Shown here: positions 48,874-57,571 of the stretch, piece after piece
Numbering within the stretch: position 1 is the stretch's first letter
Layout: the number at the start of each line of letters is the position of its first letter
Origin: Fortiea contorta PCC 7126
GTDB taxonomy: Bacteria > Cyanobacteriota > Cyanobacteriia > Cyanobacteriales > Nostocaceae
Reading direction: 5' to 3'
NCBI RefSeq assembly: GCF_000332295.1
Contig: NZ_KB235930.1
Location: forward strand, 1,989,895-2,053,894
Length of the DNA: 64,000 nt
Made by a program: the position numbers and the translations under genes
Notes under the pieces: generated by a model
The model's input: only the letters and a program-made list of their open reading frames with translations
The model's database searches: none
What the model was told of the DNA's origin: nothing

Positions 48874-49203
48874 ATGGGTAAATGTTGGGTTTTGGTGTTG
48901 CTAGTGATGCTGTTTTACTCTGTGACGCCGCAGGCTTCTGCGTCTGTATGTCGTAATCATGGTAGTCACAGAATTTGCATTGTGAGGATTAACCGCAGTG
49001 CCAAAAATTATTGGGAATATCGAGCCGTTGTGAGTGTAGATGGGGAGAAAAAACCGTTGGAGATTTATAACTGTCGCACTATGGTGAAAGTTACGCGAGA
49101 CGGAACTATTTTGCCATTTGAACCTAACGGCGCTGGGGAACTGATATGCAGCTTTTTCCGAAAGTCTGATAGCGTTTCTTGGAGGTTAGGGGCTAGGAAT
49201 TAG
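48874..49203 (+). CDS. small secreted protein, unknown
   Basis: 109 residues from the ATG at 48874, two bases after the protease stop. An N-terminal signal peptide (about 1-24, KCWVLVLLVMLFYSVTPQASA) leaves a mature protein of about 85 residues with three cysteines (in SVCRNHGSHRICIV, YNCRTM and ELICSF), suggesting a disulfide-bonded extracytoplasmic protein. I recognise no family. The C-terminal residues (RLGARN) and stop are encoded by GGGGCTAGGAATTA repeat sequence. The tight linkage to a CPBP protease suggests related roles, but that is inference. Confidence 0.65.
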   Translation: MGKCWVLVLLVMLFYSVTPQASASVCRNHGSHRICIVRINRSAKNYWEYRAVVSVDGEKKPLEIYNCRTMVKVTRDGTILPFEPNGAGELICSFFRKSDSVSWRLGARN

Positions 49204-49225
49204 GGGCTAGAGACTAGCTATTCGG

Positions 49226-49864
49226 TTAAACCGTGTTTGCAGCAATTGTTCCTACCAAACATGCTCTATCAAAATTAACGCCGCTCAAATTCGCACCTTC
49301 TAACTCTGCACAGAGTAAATTCGCGCCTGTCAAATTCGCTCCTGCTAAATTCGCCCCCCGTAAGTCGGCTTCTTCAAGATTAGATTGACTTAATAACGCT
49401 CCTTGCAAATCTGTATGACTCAAGTCTGTACCTTTGAGGTTGGCGCCGGTGAGGTTAGCACCGCGCAGGTCAGCACTTCGTAAGTCAACGCCTTGTAAGT
49501 TGGCGTTCATCAAATTTGCGCCACTCAAGAAAGCGCCTGCTAAAGATACGCCGCTAAGTGTCGCACCCATGAAGTTAGCGCCGCGCAAATTGCTACCCCG
49601 TAAGTCAGCACCTGTTAAATCTGCTTGCATTAAGTTCGCGCCCATGAGGTTCGCCCGCAAGTTAGCTGCTTGGAGGTTCGCGCCCATTAAATTCGCTCCC
49701 TCTAAATGTCCGCCTTCGAGTTTGGAACCAGCTAAATTAGTACCAACAAGAGTAGCACCCGCAAGGTTGATGCGGCTTAAGTCTAGTTGGGAGAGTTCTT
49801 CGTCTTCTAAATTTGCGCCTGGGAGTTGTTTGAGGTGTCCTGATTTAATGGCTTCGATATTCAT
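49226..49864 (-). CDS. pentapeptide-repeat protein
   Basis: 212 residues, nearly all pentapeptide repeats of the A(N/D)LxG form (for example GANLMGANLQAANL, ADLRGANLTGANLKGTDL), which fold as a right-handed beta-helix. Such proteins are abundant in cyanobacteria, mostly without known function. The short N-terminus (MNIEAIKSGHLKQLPGANLEDEELSQLDLS) leads directly into the helix. Its start codon overlaps the stop of the upstream DICT-domain gene by four bases, indicating co-translation and probable joint function. Confidence 0.92.
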   Translation of the reverse strand: MNIEAIKSGHLKQLPGANLEDEELSQLDLSRINLAGATLVGTNLAGSKLEGGHLEGANLMGANLQAANLRANLMGANLMQADLTGADLRGSNLRGANFMGATLSGVSLAGAFLSGANLMNANLQGVDLRSADLRGANLTGANLKGTDLSHTDLQGALLSQSNLEEADLRGANLAGANLTGANLLCAELEGANLSGVNFDRACLVGTIAANTV

Positions 49865-51258
49865 TTGAGGTTGGTACTAATTTCTTCATTAGTTTTGCTG
49901 TGGCTATCCCAGCGAGAATCTATTAACCACATGCCTGTGCTGACTTTGGTTTCTATCAAGGGTAAATCTAATCCCTGTTGTAAACCCATGACTAATAAAG
50001 TTAGGGTATCTATCAGTTTAGGGTCAAAGCGGGTTGATTGTTGTTGTCTGCATTCATCTAGGACTTGAGTAAATATTTCTTCTCGATTGAATGAGGATGA
50101 TTTGTACTGATTGACTCGAAATTGAAAATGTGCTGCGAGGGCTAAAATTCTTGATTCCAAGGGAATTTCGTCACCTGTTAAACCTGCTGGTTCTCCTGTA
50201 CCATCCCACCACTCTGTTTGATGGGTGATGATTTGAGCGATCGCTCTTAATCGTGGCATGGTTCGCAATACCTGTGCCCCTGGTACTAGGGGACAACTTA
50301 GGGGACAACTGGGGGCGTCTTCTTGGTAGCGTGTGGATGTACCGGGAGTGAGGAGGCTCTCTGCTTTTTGTAGTGGATCTATGCGATGTAATAATGCCGC
50401 TAGACGTAATCTCTTGATTTGCCATGCGGGAAGATCTAAAAGCTGTGCCATTGTCTCGGTGAGGGCGACGACTTCGGCTGCAGCCTTTGGGTTATTGATG
50501 TCTGCTAGATCCATTAGTTGCGCCATCCGCAAAAATGCTTGAATTTCGTTGGAAACCAAGTTGCGATCAAGGATTTGTTGGCGGGGTGCTGTGGGGATGG
50601 ACAAATTTTCTTGTCCTGTCTGGAGGTAATCGACTACACGGGAGACGACTGTACCTAATGTTGTTGATGTTGCCAAATTCGGCAGAATGGAGTTTTTCTG
50701 GGCGGTGAGTTTGGTTGCTAGTTCTGGGTGATATTTTTGGATGTGAGCGATCGCTAATTCTGTTGTTTCTCTGACTAACTCTGGCTCGAATGTCCACAAT
50801 CCATAAAATTTTCGCTCTATGTCTGACGCGGGTAGCCCAGCGCTGCCATAATCAGCCTCTGACAATTCTTGACAAATTACCATTGCTGTGTATGAGGACG
50901 ACAGAATCATCAAGTGCCATTCCTGCGCTACGGGGTCGGCTGGGTCTAATGCTACTAAGTCTACGTTGGGTAAAAGGCTGGTGGGGTGTTCTGCAAAACC
51001 AGCATCAGGAGCAGCCATGATTGTAACTCCAAGGCTGTGCTTGGCAATATCTGCATATCTTTCTGCTTCTTGCAAATACCATTTACCCTGTTGGAAGGCG
51101 GTAATTACCAAAGGTGCGGCATCATCGGCTAAGATTTGGTCTTCTAAGGCATGACACAGGGCGACTAAGGTATTTTTATAGTACACTCCGAATCGAATCG
51201 GTCTGGTGCTGTGGTGGTGGGCTGCTTGGAGCTGTTGGAGGATGGAACCTTGTAACAT
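49861..51258 (-). CDS. DICT-domain protein with degenerate HD-GYP-like domain
   Basis: 465 residues from MLQGSILQQL; an upstream in-frame start would add 22 residues that look non-homologous. The N-terminal half (about 1-190) is a DICT sensory domain, a cyanobacterial domain found with diguanylate cyclases and two-component proteins. The C-terminal half resembles HD-GYP cyclic-di-GMP phosphodiesterases, but the catalytic residues are lost: ALLHDIGK is ALLHRID (H291-R292), HHERWDGTGYP is HQTEWWDGTGEP, and AIAD is LAAH. It is probably a non-catalytic signalling or c-di-GMP-binding protein. Overlaps the pentapeptide gene. Confidence 0.82.
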   Translation of the reverse strand: MLQGSILQQLQAAHHHSTRPIRFGVYYKNTLVALCHALEDQILADDAAPLVITAFQQGKWYLQEAERYADIAKHSLGVTIMAAPDAGFAEHPTSLLPNVDLVALDPADPVAQEWHLMILSSSYTAMVICQELSEADYGSAGLPASDIERKFYGLWTFEPELVRETTELAIAHIQKYHPELATKLTAQKNSILPNLATSTTLGTVVSRVVDYLQTGQENLSIPTAPRQQILDRNLVSNEIQAFLRMAQLMDLADINNPKAAAEVVALTETMAQLLDLPAWQIKRLRLAALLHRIDPLQKAESLLTPGTSTRYQEDAPSCPLSCPLVPGAQVLRTMPRLRAIAQIITHQTEWWDGTGEPAGLTGDEIPLESRILALAAHFQFRVNQYKSSSFNREEIFTQVLDECRQQQSTRFDPKLIDTLTLLVMGLQQGLDLPLIETKVSTGMWLIDSRWDSHSKTNEEISTNLK

Positions 51259-51403
51259 GATATGAAGATGTTTTGAAACTAACCGCACAAGGGGAGTGGG
51301 GGAGACAAACAATTCAAAATGCAAAATTAATATTTGATTTTTGCGGACTGGCGCTCGTACCCTTCTGAGTGCAACTGGCTCCCCTACGCCCCAGTCGCGT
51401 ATT

Positions 51404-52975
51404 TTATGACGCCCTCACCAACTGTTTCTCTTTTGTTTCCATTGGTGCAGATAGTGCTGCTTCTAAATCAGCACAACCTAATCTTGCTTCTAAGATTTTC
51501 ATCACTTCCCGCCCAAAGTCGTTGGGGTTTTGTTGCCAAGCTTGCAAGCAGACTTCACCAAAGAATGAACCTAAGGGTTCAGGATTCCAAAGGAGTTTTT
51601 TTGCTGTCCACGGCATCAAACTCATAGGATCATACCCTGGTTTGAGGATGCCTTGTTTGAATGCATAATCTTCTAAGTGGGTATGGGGTTGCAGTCCAAT
51701 AAAGAAGATTGCCGGCTCGACTTTATCTGCGCCAAAAATCCTTTCTAGTTCGCGGTGGTAAGCGATGGTTTGGCGTATGGTTTCGGGGCGTTCGTCAATG
51801 ACGTTAAAGGAATAATTGACGGAAACTAAATCATTAAAACCAGCGGCTTTTAAATCACGACAATTTTGCAAAACTGTGCGGAGGTTGTATCCCATCCGCA
51901 TTTTCCGCACGAGTTCTTGAGAGCCGCTGGTAATACCGATTTCAAAGTAGTTCATCCCGGTTTTTGCCATCAATTTACACAACTCTGGCGTCAGGTTGTC
52001 GGCTCTGATGTATGCTGCCCAGTGGATGTCTGTCATTCCAGAATCAACGATTTTTTGTAAAAGTTCGACAGCATCATCGATGAATTTACGGGCGGGGATG
52101 AATTGGGCGTCGGTAAACCAGAAATTGCGAACGCCGCGATCGTATAATTGTCGCATCTCGGCAACGACTTCATCGGCTGGATTAATGCGTACCTGTTTAC
52201 CTTCAACAACTGTGTAAACACAATAGCAGCAGTTGTGGGGACAACCACGCTTGGTTTGGACACCAATATAAAAGTCTTGTTCTTGCAGGTAATAGTTAAA
52301 TTCCGGCCAGATGGTTTCTATGTAGTCGTAATTGCAGGCGGTTTTTTCCAGTGGGGTAGGTTGTTCGTGGATGAGTCGTTGGCGGGGTTGATTTTCTCCC
52401 ACAACATAACAGCGCTCATCTCGAAACTCTTGACCACTTAAGAGTTTTCCTAGAAGGGTTTCGCCTTCACCCACAGAAATGATTGTGCCCGGTGGTAAGC
52501 TTTTTCCCAACTGTTCATAAAATACGCTGACTGCACCACCGCCCACAACTGCACGGGCTGGAGCATGATATTTTTGCGCTCGTTTCAAACCCCGCTTAAT
52601 CAAGCCTAGATTACGCCATAGCTCTACATAATAAGCGATGAAGATTCGCAACCCACCGAATGCGCCCCGTAGTTTGATGAAGGGATTTTTGGCATAGTAA
52701 AATTCAAAGGCGTTTTGTAGGGGATTTCCACCGCGCCCGCCCACTGGGGCATAAATTTGAATATCCCGCCAAGAAAATACTAGGAGTGTGGGCTGAAATT
52801 CATCAATGCAGCGGTCTAACGCAGAAGCATAGTCTAGAGGTGCAACTGTTCCCAAATCGAAGATACGCTGTTCGATGCTGGGAAATTGCTTGTGTACATG
52901 GTCACTGAGGTAGACAACCCCAATAGGAAAGATGGGGTTGCAAGGAAGGCGAACATACAGAATTCGATTTTCCAT
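51404..52975 (-). CDS. B12-binding-domain radical SAM protein
   Basis: 523 residues from MENRILYVRLPCNP; an in-frame start 90 bp upstream (53065) is possible but adds a non-conserved basic leader. The N-terminal cobalamin-binding-like domain (about 1-200, VGGGAVSVFYEQL, ISVGEGETLL) precedes a radical SAM core with CxxxCxxC in TKRGCPHNCCYCVY, followed by FTDAQFIPARKFIDDAV. It is related to BchE-like/methyltransferase-type radical SAM enzymes, conserved in cyanobacteria. I cannot name the substrate. Monocistronic. Confidence 0.82.
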   Translation of the reverse strand: MENRILYVRLPCNPIFPIGVVYLSDHVHKQFPSIEQRIFDLGTVAPLDYASALDRCIDEFQPTLLVFSWRDIQIYAPVGGRGGNPLQNAFEFYYAKNPFIKLRGAFGGLRIFIAYYVELWRNLGLIKRGLKRAQKYHAPARAVVGGGAVSVFYEQLGKSLPPGTIISVGEGETLLGKLLSGQEFRDERCYVVGENQPRQRLIHEQPTPLEKTACNYDYIETIWPEFNYYLQEQDFYIGVQTKRGCPHNCCYCVYTVVEGKQVRINPADEVVAEMRQLYDRGVRNFWFTDAQFIPARKFIDDAVELLQKIVDSGMTDIHWAAYIRADNLTPELCKLMAKTGMNYFEIGITSGSQELVRKMRMGYNLRTVLQNCRDLKAAGFNDLVSVNYSFNVIDERPETIRQTIAYHRELERIFGADKVEPAIFFIGLQPHTHLEDYAFKQGILKPGYDPMSLMPWTAKKLLWNPEPLGSFFGEVCLQAWQQNPNDFGREVMKILEARLGCADLEAALSAPMETKEKQLVRAS

Positions 52976-53065
52976 CTTGCCGTTTTGTTGGGGAAAGAAA
53001 AAATATCTTGTTTTAAATTTACTGCGGTTGTGGGTGTTTTTCTCTACCACGATCGCTCTTGACAT

Positions 53066-53560
53066 CTCACTTGATTATTGATACCGCTTGACCTCCCTTA
53101 GATTACCGTGGGATCACTGAAAATTGCTTTGTAGGCAATTACGTATAACATCTACGAAATCGGGTTTATGAAGATAATTTTCATATAGCTTTACCATAGC
53201 ATTGAGTTTATTCCTTAAGCGATGATCCCCAGCGATTCTTTCCCTGATTAACGAAATCAAAACGCCTCATCTTTGTCGAGGTGAAGTAGGGAAATCATCA
53301 CCATGCTTTCTACCTCAAGATATTTCTTCGTCAGCTAAAGCTGATTTATCAGAGAACAAATATCCAAAAAATTCAGTTATATTGTATAATCCTTGGAAAT
53401 GCGTAAGTGTTTATCAAATTTTGATATTCCAATACATATCTTTAGACATAAATAATGCAGAAAAGTGCAGTTGGTAGTCGGAGTTACAGCTTGTGGGGAT
53501 CACCAGGTGTTAGTTTTGCAAGTGTAATGTAAAATTGTGGCGTAAAGCTCCTCAGCAGTT
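53066..53560. other. intergenic region
   Basis: 495 bp between divergent genes. AT-rich with no convincing gene, RNA or repeat. Confidence 0.4.
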
Positions 53561-53956
53561 ATGGCTCAAATATTAGATCCTCTACCACCTGAGCAATCAG
53601 AGACAGTTCTCTGCTGCTACGTTAATGCCACGAGCAAAATTCAGGTGGCCCGCATCTCCAATATTCCCAATTGGTATTTTGAAAGAGTTGTTTTTCCTGG
53701 ACAGCGCCTCGTGTTTGAAGCTCCGCAAGTAGCCCAAATGGAGATTCATACCGGGATGATGGCAAGTGCTATTTTATCGGATAAGATTTCGTGCGATCGC
53801 CTTGTAATCAAAGAGCCTATGACTTATGAGTTAAATACGGACTCAGAAGCAACAATAGACTCAATCAATAAAAAACCATTGGTACCGCCAATTAATACAA
53901 AAGCTGGAGATACAACAAAACCATTGACAATAGCTAGTTTAGTGTCCGTTGAATAA
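53561..53956 (+). CDS. DUF1830 domain protein
   Basis: 131 residues. The first 90 or so match DUF1830, a cyanobacterial domain: LCCYVNATSKIQVARISNIPNWYFERVVFPGQRLVFEAP, then LEIHTG-type MEIHTGMMASAILSDKISCDRL. The C-terminal 40 residues are polar and variable. Function unknown. Followed by a clear terminator. Confidence 0.8.
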   Translation: MAQILDPLPPEQSETVLCCYVNATSKIQVARISNIPNWYFERVVFPGQRLVFEAPQVAQMEIHTGMMASAILSDKISCDRLVIKEPMTYELNTDSEATIDSINKKPLVPPINTKAGDTTKPLTIASLVSVE

Positions 53957-53981
53957 AAAAACAATTTTACTCAACTCTGAA

Positions 53982-54007
53982 GGTTGCTGAATTCAGCAGC
54001 CTTTTTT
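53982..54007 (+). terminator. intrinsic terminator after DUF1830 gene
   Basis: GGTTGCTG-AATT-CAGCAGCC hairpin (one G-U pair) followed by TTTTTT, 25 bp after the stop codon. Confidence 0.85.
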
Positions 54008-54060
54008 GTGATTTATTCCTCATGTCTCATACTCCGTGCATTTCCTGTAAAATCATGGGT

Positions 54061-54522
54061 ATGAATTTGCCTTCTTTTCTGTGGTTGTGGAAAATCGCTG
54101 CTTGGTCGATGGGGTTGGCTCTGTTGGCTTATGTAATGCTGGCGGTCAGTGGCTTTTGGCTGTTGCGGGCGAGAACTTCTCACCCTCTTCCGGGGATGGC
54201 GCTATTTCCTCAGGGAATTCGAGGGGTGCGATCGCTCCACTATACACTTGGTCTGAGCATGGTTAGTTTGGTGCTGCTACTGCTAGCAATTGGTGTTGTG
54301 GGGACTTTGGGTCATTTTGGCACTCTGGGTCAATCATCGCACTTAGTTGCAGGCTTGATGGTAGTGGTATTAGTTTTGCTTTCTGCTTTCAGTGCTACGC
54401 AAATAGGGATGAGAAAACCTTGGGCTAGACCTTTGCATGTGGGCGTGAATATTCTGCTGTTTATGGGTTTTGCTTGGGTGTCTTGGACTGGTTGGAGTGT
54501 GGTACAAAAATATTTGCCCTGA
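54061..54522 (+). CDS. DUF4079 family membrane protein
   Basis: About 153 residues from the ATG at 54061; an ATG at 54022 would leave almost no leader after the preceding terminator. Four hydrophobic segments with histidines in conserved positions (RSLHYTLGLSMVSL, HLVAGLMVVVLV, RPLHVGVNILLFM), resembling small cytochrome b561/ferric-reductase-like four-helix bundles, which is how DUF4079 is often viewed. Heme binding is inference; function unknown. Confidence 0.72.
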   Translation: MNLPSFLWLWKIAAWSMGLALLAYVMLAVSGFWLLRARTSHPLPGMALFPQGIRGVRSLHYTLGLSMVSLVLLLLAIGVVGTLGHFGTLGQSSHLVAGLMVVVLVLLSAFSATQIGMRKPWARPLHVGVNILLFMGFAWVSWTGWSVVQKYLP

Positions 54523-54578
54523 GTAGATGTAGTTTTTTTAACGCACAGAAGTGCGGAGGAATGGGAGGAGGAGCATAC

Positions 54579-54772
54579 GTGTCAACTTAAGCGAGAAATG
54601 GCTTATCTGTTGGCTTCCACACCCGCCTGAGAATGAATTCTCAGGCTCATAGCGCAAGTCTACTGAAGTAGACTAAAGATTTTTGGCATATTTAGTCATC
54701 CGACGATAACTTTCGCTATGAGCAAGGAACTTCAGTTCCTTGTGGGCTATAGGTTTTACGTTAAGTTGACAC
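54579..54772. repeat. 194-bp multi-hairpin MITE-like element
   Basis: Terminal inverted repeats GTGTCAACTTAA (54579-54590) and TTAAGTTGACAC (54761-54772). Nested inside are GCTCATAGCG/CGCTATGAGC (54645-54654 with 54714-54723), CCTGAGAA/TTCTCAGG (54626-54645), AGTCTACT/AGTAGACT (54657-54674) and AAGGAACT/AGTTCCTT (54724-54741). No transposase is present. It occupies most of the 321-bp gap between the DUF4079 gene and the next gene. Confidence 0.75.
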
Positions 54773-54843
54773 CAATGGAGGAGGAGTCGCTCAGGTGAAA
54801 AACTTACTAGACTGAGTTTAGAGTTATTGATCTTAATTAAACT

Positions 54844-55407
54844 GTGACTGCAAATTCGGCTAATACTCCAGCTTCTGTTTTTCGTCTGTCTCTGCTAATT
54901 CGGGTGACGCTGTTGAGTTTATATGTGGCGCTGACGGTTCCGTTACCGTTTTTAGCTCAGGTGACGGATGCTCCTGTACCGCCGATGTTATTGTGGATGG
55001 GGATTGGCTTTGGTTTTGTGGCGTTATATGCGGTGTTGACTGAACGTGTAATTTTAGATGAGCAGGGAATTCAGGTTAGTTATCCTAGCTGGGTTCCGGG
55101 CTTTTTTCGTAAAGGTTGGTCTTTACCTTGGTCGGAGGTGAAGGAGTTAAAACCTCGCACTACTGGTCAAGGTGGGATTGTTTATTATTTTCTCAGTCGG
55201 GATGGTAAGGCTTATTTGTTACCTGTTCGTGTAGCTAGATTTACGCAAATGGTTCAGCAAGTGCAAGCTAAAACTGGTATAGATACGACAGATGTCAGCA
55301 CTCTAGCACAGCCTTGGATGTATATGATTTTGTTGGGATGTACTCTGTTATTGTTATTGATTGATGGGTGGACAATCTCTACGGCTTTAGCTATGGGAAA
55401 ATTTTAA
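54844..55407 (+). CDS. membrane protein with PH-like domain
   Basis: 187 residues, GTG start. Two N-terminal hydrophobic segments (about 13-38 and 48-62), a soluble middle (about 65-140; ERVILDEQGIQVSYPSWVPGFFRKGWSLPWSEVKELKPR) with the look of a bacterial PH/YdbS-like domain, and a C-terminal membrane helix (about 158-180). Function unknown. The ABC ATPase gene starts 10 bp downstream, suggesting one transcript and possibly a shared complex. Confidence 0.65.
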   Translation: MTANSANTPASVFRLSLLIRVTLLSLYVALTVPLPFLAQVTDAPVPPMLLWMGIGFGFVALYAVLTERVILDEQGIQVSYPSWVPGFFRKGWSLPWSEVKELKPRTTGQGGIVYYFLSRDGKAYLLPVRVARFTQMVQQVQAKTGIDTTDVSTLAQPWMYMILLGCTLLLLLIDGWTISTALAMGKF

Positions 55408-55417
55408 AGTTGTTGGA

Positions 55418-56242
55418 TTGATTACCCCATCTTCTATTCCCTATTACCCATTGCCTAATTTGAATCATGTCATCCCTAAAACTAAGCTGAGATTAGAGCA
55501 AGTAAGTCTGTTTACGCAGCTGAAGACTCAACTTGCTCTAAATCAACAGGGATATCCTATATTACAGGATATTAGCTTTGAAGTTTGCCAAGGCGATCGC
55601 CTGAGCATTGTCGGCCCTTCTGGTGCGGGGAAAACGGCTTTGTTAAGGCTGATTAATCGTCTTGGGGAACCTAGCAGCGGCAAAATCTATCTAGAAAATC
55701 AGGAATATCACCAAATTCCTGTGCTGCAGCTACGTCAGGATGTTGTGCTGTTATTGCCAGAATCAAGGCTGTTGGGAATGACGGTTGCACAGGCTTTGGC
55801 TTATCCACTGGTTTTGCGGCGTCTACCAAAGCAGACGATTGAGCAAAGAGTCAATTACTGGATGGAACAGCTAGAAATTCCTCGTGATTGGTTAGGAAGG
55901 ACGGAAGCGCAATTTTCTACGGGAGAGCGACAAATAATTGCGATCGCTCGTGCTTTAGTCACCCAGCCTAATATTTTACTACTAGATGAACCAATTTCTA
56001 CCCTGGATATTGGTAGAGCTTCCCGACTCATGGAAGTTTTTCACCAGCTGGCTGACACTCATCACACCACAATTGTGATGGTTAATCACCAGCTAGAACT
56101 AGCACAGATGTTTTCTACGAGACTTGTACATTTACAACAAGGCCGATTGTTGAAAAACCAAAAGGCTTCAGAGGTAAACTGGGTTAATTTGCGCGATGAG
56201 TTGATGCAAGCCCAAAAGCAAGCAGATGAAGAATGGATTTAG
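55418..56242 (+). CDS. ABC transporter ATP-binding protein (orphan)
   Basis: 274 residues. Walker A GPSGAGKTALLRL, Walker B NILLLDEPISTLD, H-loop VNHQ, and a variant signature FSTGERQ in place of LSGGQ. The Q-loop position reads LLLPESRLLGMTV, with Pro where Gln is expected. No permease or binding protein is adjacent. The TTG start at 55418 makes the first 15 or so residues fall in a CTATTCC-type heptamer repeat; TTG at 55460 is an alternative true start. Substrate not predictable. Confidence 0.82.
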   Translation: MITPSSIPYYPLPNLNHVIPKTKLRLEQVSLFTQLKTQLALNQQGYPILQDISFEVCQGDRLSIVGPSGAGKTALLRLINRLGEPSSGKIYLENQEYHQIPVLQLRQDVVLLLPESRLLGMTVAQALAYPLVLRRLPKQTIEQRVNYWMEQLEIPRDWLGRTEAQFSTGERQIIAIARALVTQPNILLLDEPISTLDIGRASRLMEVFHQLADTHHTTIVMVNHQLELAQMFSTRLVHLQQGRLLKNQKASEVNWVNLRDELMQAQKQADEEWI

Positions 56243-56294
56243 TCCAGATTTAAGGGTTAAAAATTTTCCCCTGTCTCCCTATTTCCATCTTTAA

Positions 56295-57065
56295 CTAAGA
56301 CCTTTGAGTACTTAAAGTTGAACGTTGATTGCTAAATCTTTCTTTAGCTAATTTTGTTGGTGAGGGTGAAAGATTGGTATTCAAAATTTCCATATTAAAT
56401 CGATAACCCACGTTGCGAATAGTTTGAATTAAGCTCGGTTGTCGCGGATCAAGTTCAACTTTTTTTCGCAATGATAAAACATGAGTGTCAATGGTGCGCG
56501 GGTTATCTATCGCATCAGGCCAAGCCCTTCGCAATAGTTCTGATCTAGATAAGGGTACTCCTCCTGCTTGTGCTAAAACGTATAACAAACTAAATTCTTG
56601 GGGCGTTAAGTCGATAAACTCCCCTTGAAAGCGGACGCGACGCTGCACTAGGTCAATTTGCAGCGCGCCGTAATCGAGATAAGCTGGTGCGACAGGTGTG
56701 CGATTGCGGCGGATTAGTGCTTCCACTCGTGCAAGAAATTCTTGCATCCCAAACGGTTTGCTCAGATAGTCATCAGCCCCCGCTCTTAAACCGGCGACCA
56801 CATCACCTTCGTTTGTCCGCGCAGACAGCATCAGAATTAAGGGCTGTTGCTGGCGATGTAACCAGCGACAAAACTCAATACCGTCGCCATCTGGTAAATC
56901 AGCATCCAGAACCACCAGTGTTGGTTGCTGGCTTAAAAACACTTCCCTTGCTTGATATATGCTGGCGGCTTGATGCACACGGTATTCTAATTGTTGCAAG
57001 TGCCAACCCAGCAGCGACCTCAGATGGGGATTCCCCTCAACGATTTCAATACAAACCGAACCCAC
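56295..57065 (-). CDS. OmpR/PhoB-family response regulator
   Basis: 256 residues. The receiver domain (1-120) has the phosphoacceptor Asp in LVVLDADLPDGDG, Ser in LMLSART and Lys in YLSKPFG. The acidic pair at the first strand is reduced: IVEGN instead of VEDD. A winged-helix DNA-binding domain (about 128-225, LTPQEFSLLYVLAQAGG; RTIDTHVLSLRKKVE; IRNVGYRF) follows, then a 30-residue variable tail. No histidine kinase gene is adjacent. The missing second acidic residue may alter Mg2+ binding and phosphorylation. Confidence 0.92.
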   Translation of the reverse strand: MGSVCIEIVEGNPHLRSLLGWHLQQLEYRVHQAASIYQAREVFLSQQPTLVVLDADLPDGDGIEFCRWLHRQQQPLILMLSARTNEGDVVAGLRAGADDYLSKPFGMQEFLARVEALIRRNRTPVAPAYLDYGALQIDLVQRRVRFQGEFIDLTPQEFSLLYVLAQAGGVPLSRSELLRRAWPDAIDNPRTIDTHVLSLRKKVELDPRQPSLIQTIRNVGYRFNMEILNTNLSPSPTKLAKERFSNQRSTLSTQRS

Positions 57066-57571
57066 GGTGGCAAGACCCCTTAGCGTCGATGACTTTCAAA
57101 GTAACAAGCCCATGCTCAAGGTTTTGTAGTCTTTGTTACTCCAATTACTATTAGCTTTACATTTCCTCATATCAAAAGTAAGAAAATGCTTAATTTCTGC
57201 TCTGCCCAAAGCTAATTAGTAATATTCTTAAATTTTTGTTAGACTTATCAAAACCAGTTCATGCTTCATCATCCTACTCTGATCGGGAGGTATGCGCTAA
57301 AAGGCTATCATCAAATAAAGCGATCGCCCACGTTAAGGTTAACATCCACATAAAAAACCGGGATGTTGATGACCAAAATCATAAGATTAGTTTACTAAAT
57401 AGCCATATTCCAAACTTTCTGGAATAGGATCAAAAGGCTCTGTAGCTGCTGGGGGAGTGTTACTCTGAGTAAAAAATTTAGTTTTGAATTAATGCTGAGG
57501 GGAAAATAACACTTCACTTTTCAGCGTGAATCATCTACAATTCTCATTCCAAAGAGATTAAAACAGCAGTT
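57066..57571. other. intergenic region
   Basis: 506 bp between divergent genes with one HIP1-type site (GCGATCGC near 57320). No supported gene or repeat. Confidence 0.4.

Noticed and set aside
49434-49868. Long plus-strand frame opposite the pentapeptide gene
   Set aside because: It is the mirror image of a repetitive gene; repeats on one strand create open frames on the other.
49861-51258. Active HD-GYP phosphodiesterase
   Set aside because: All key metal and signature residues of the HD-GYP site are substituted, so activity cannot be supported from sequence.
57236-57427. 63-residue frame between the response regulator and the DUF6761-like gene
   Set aside because: TTG start, polar composition without a recognisable pattern, no ribosome site; treated as non-coding.
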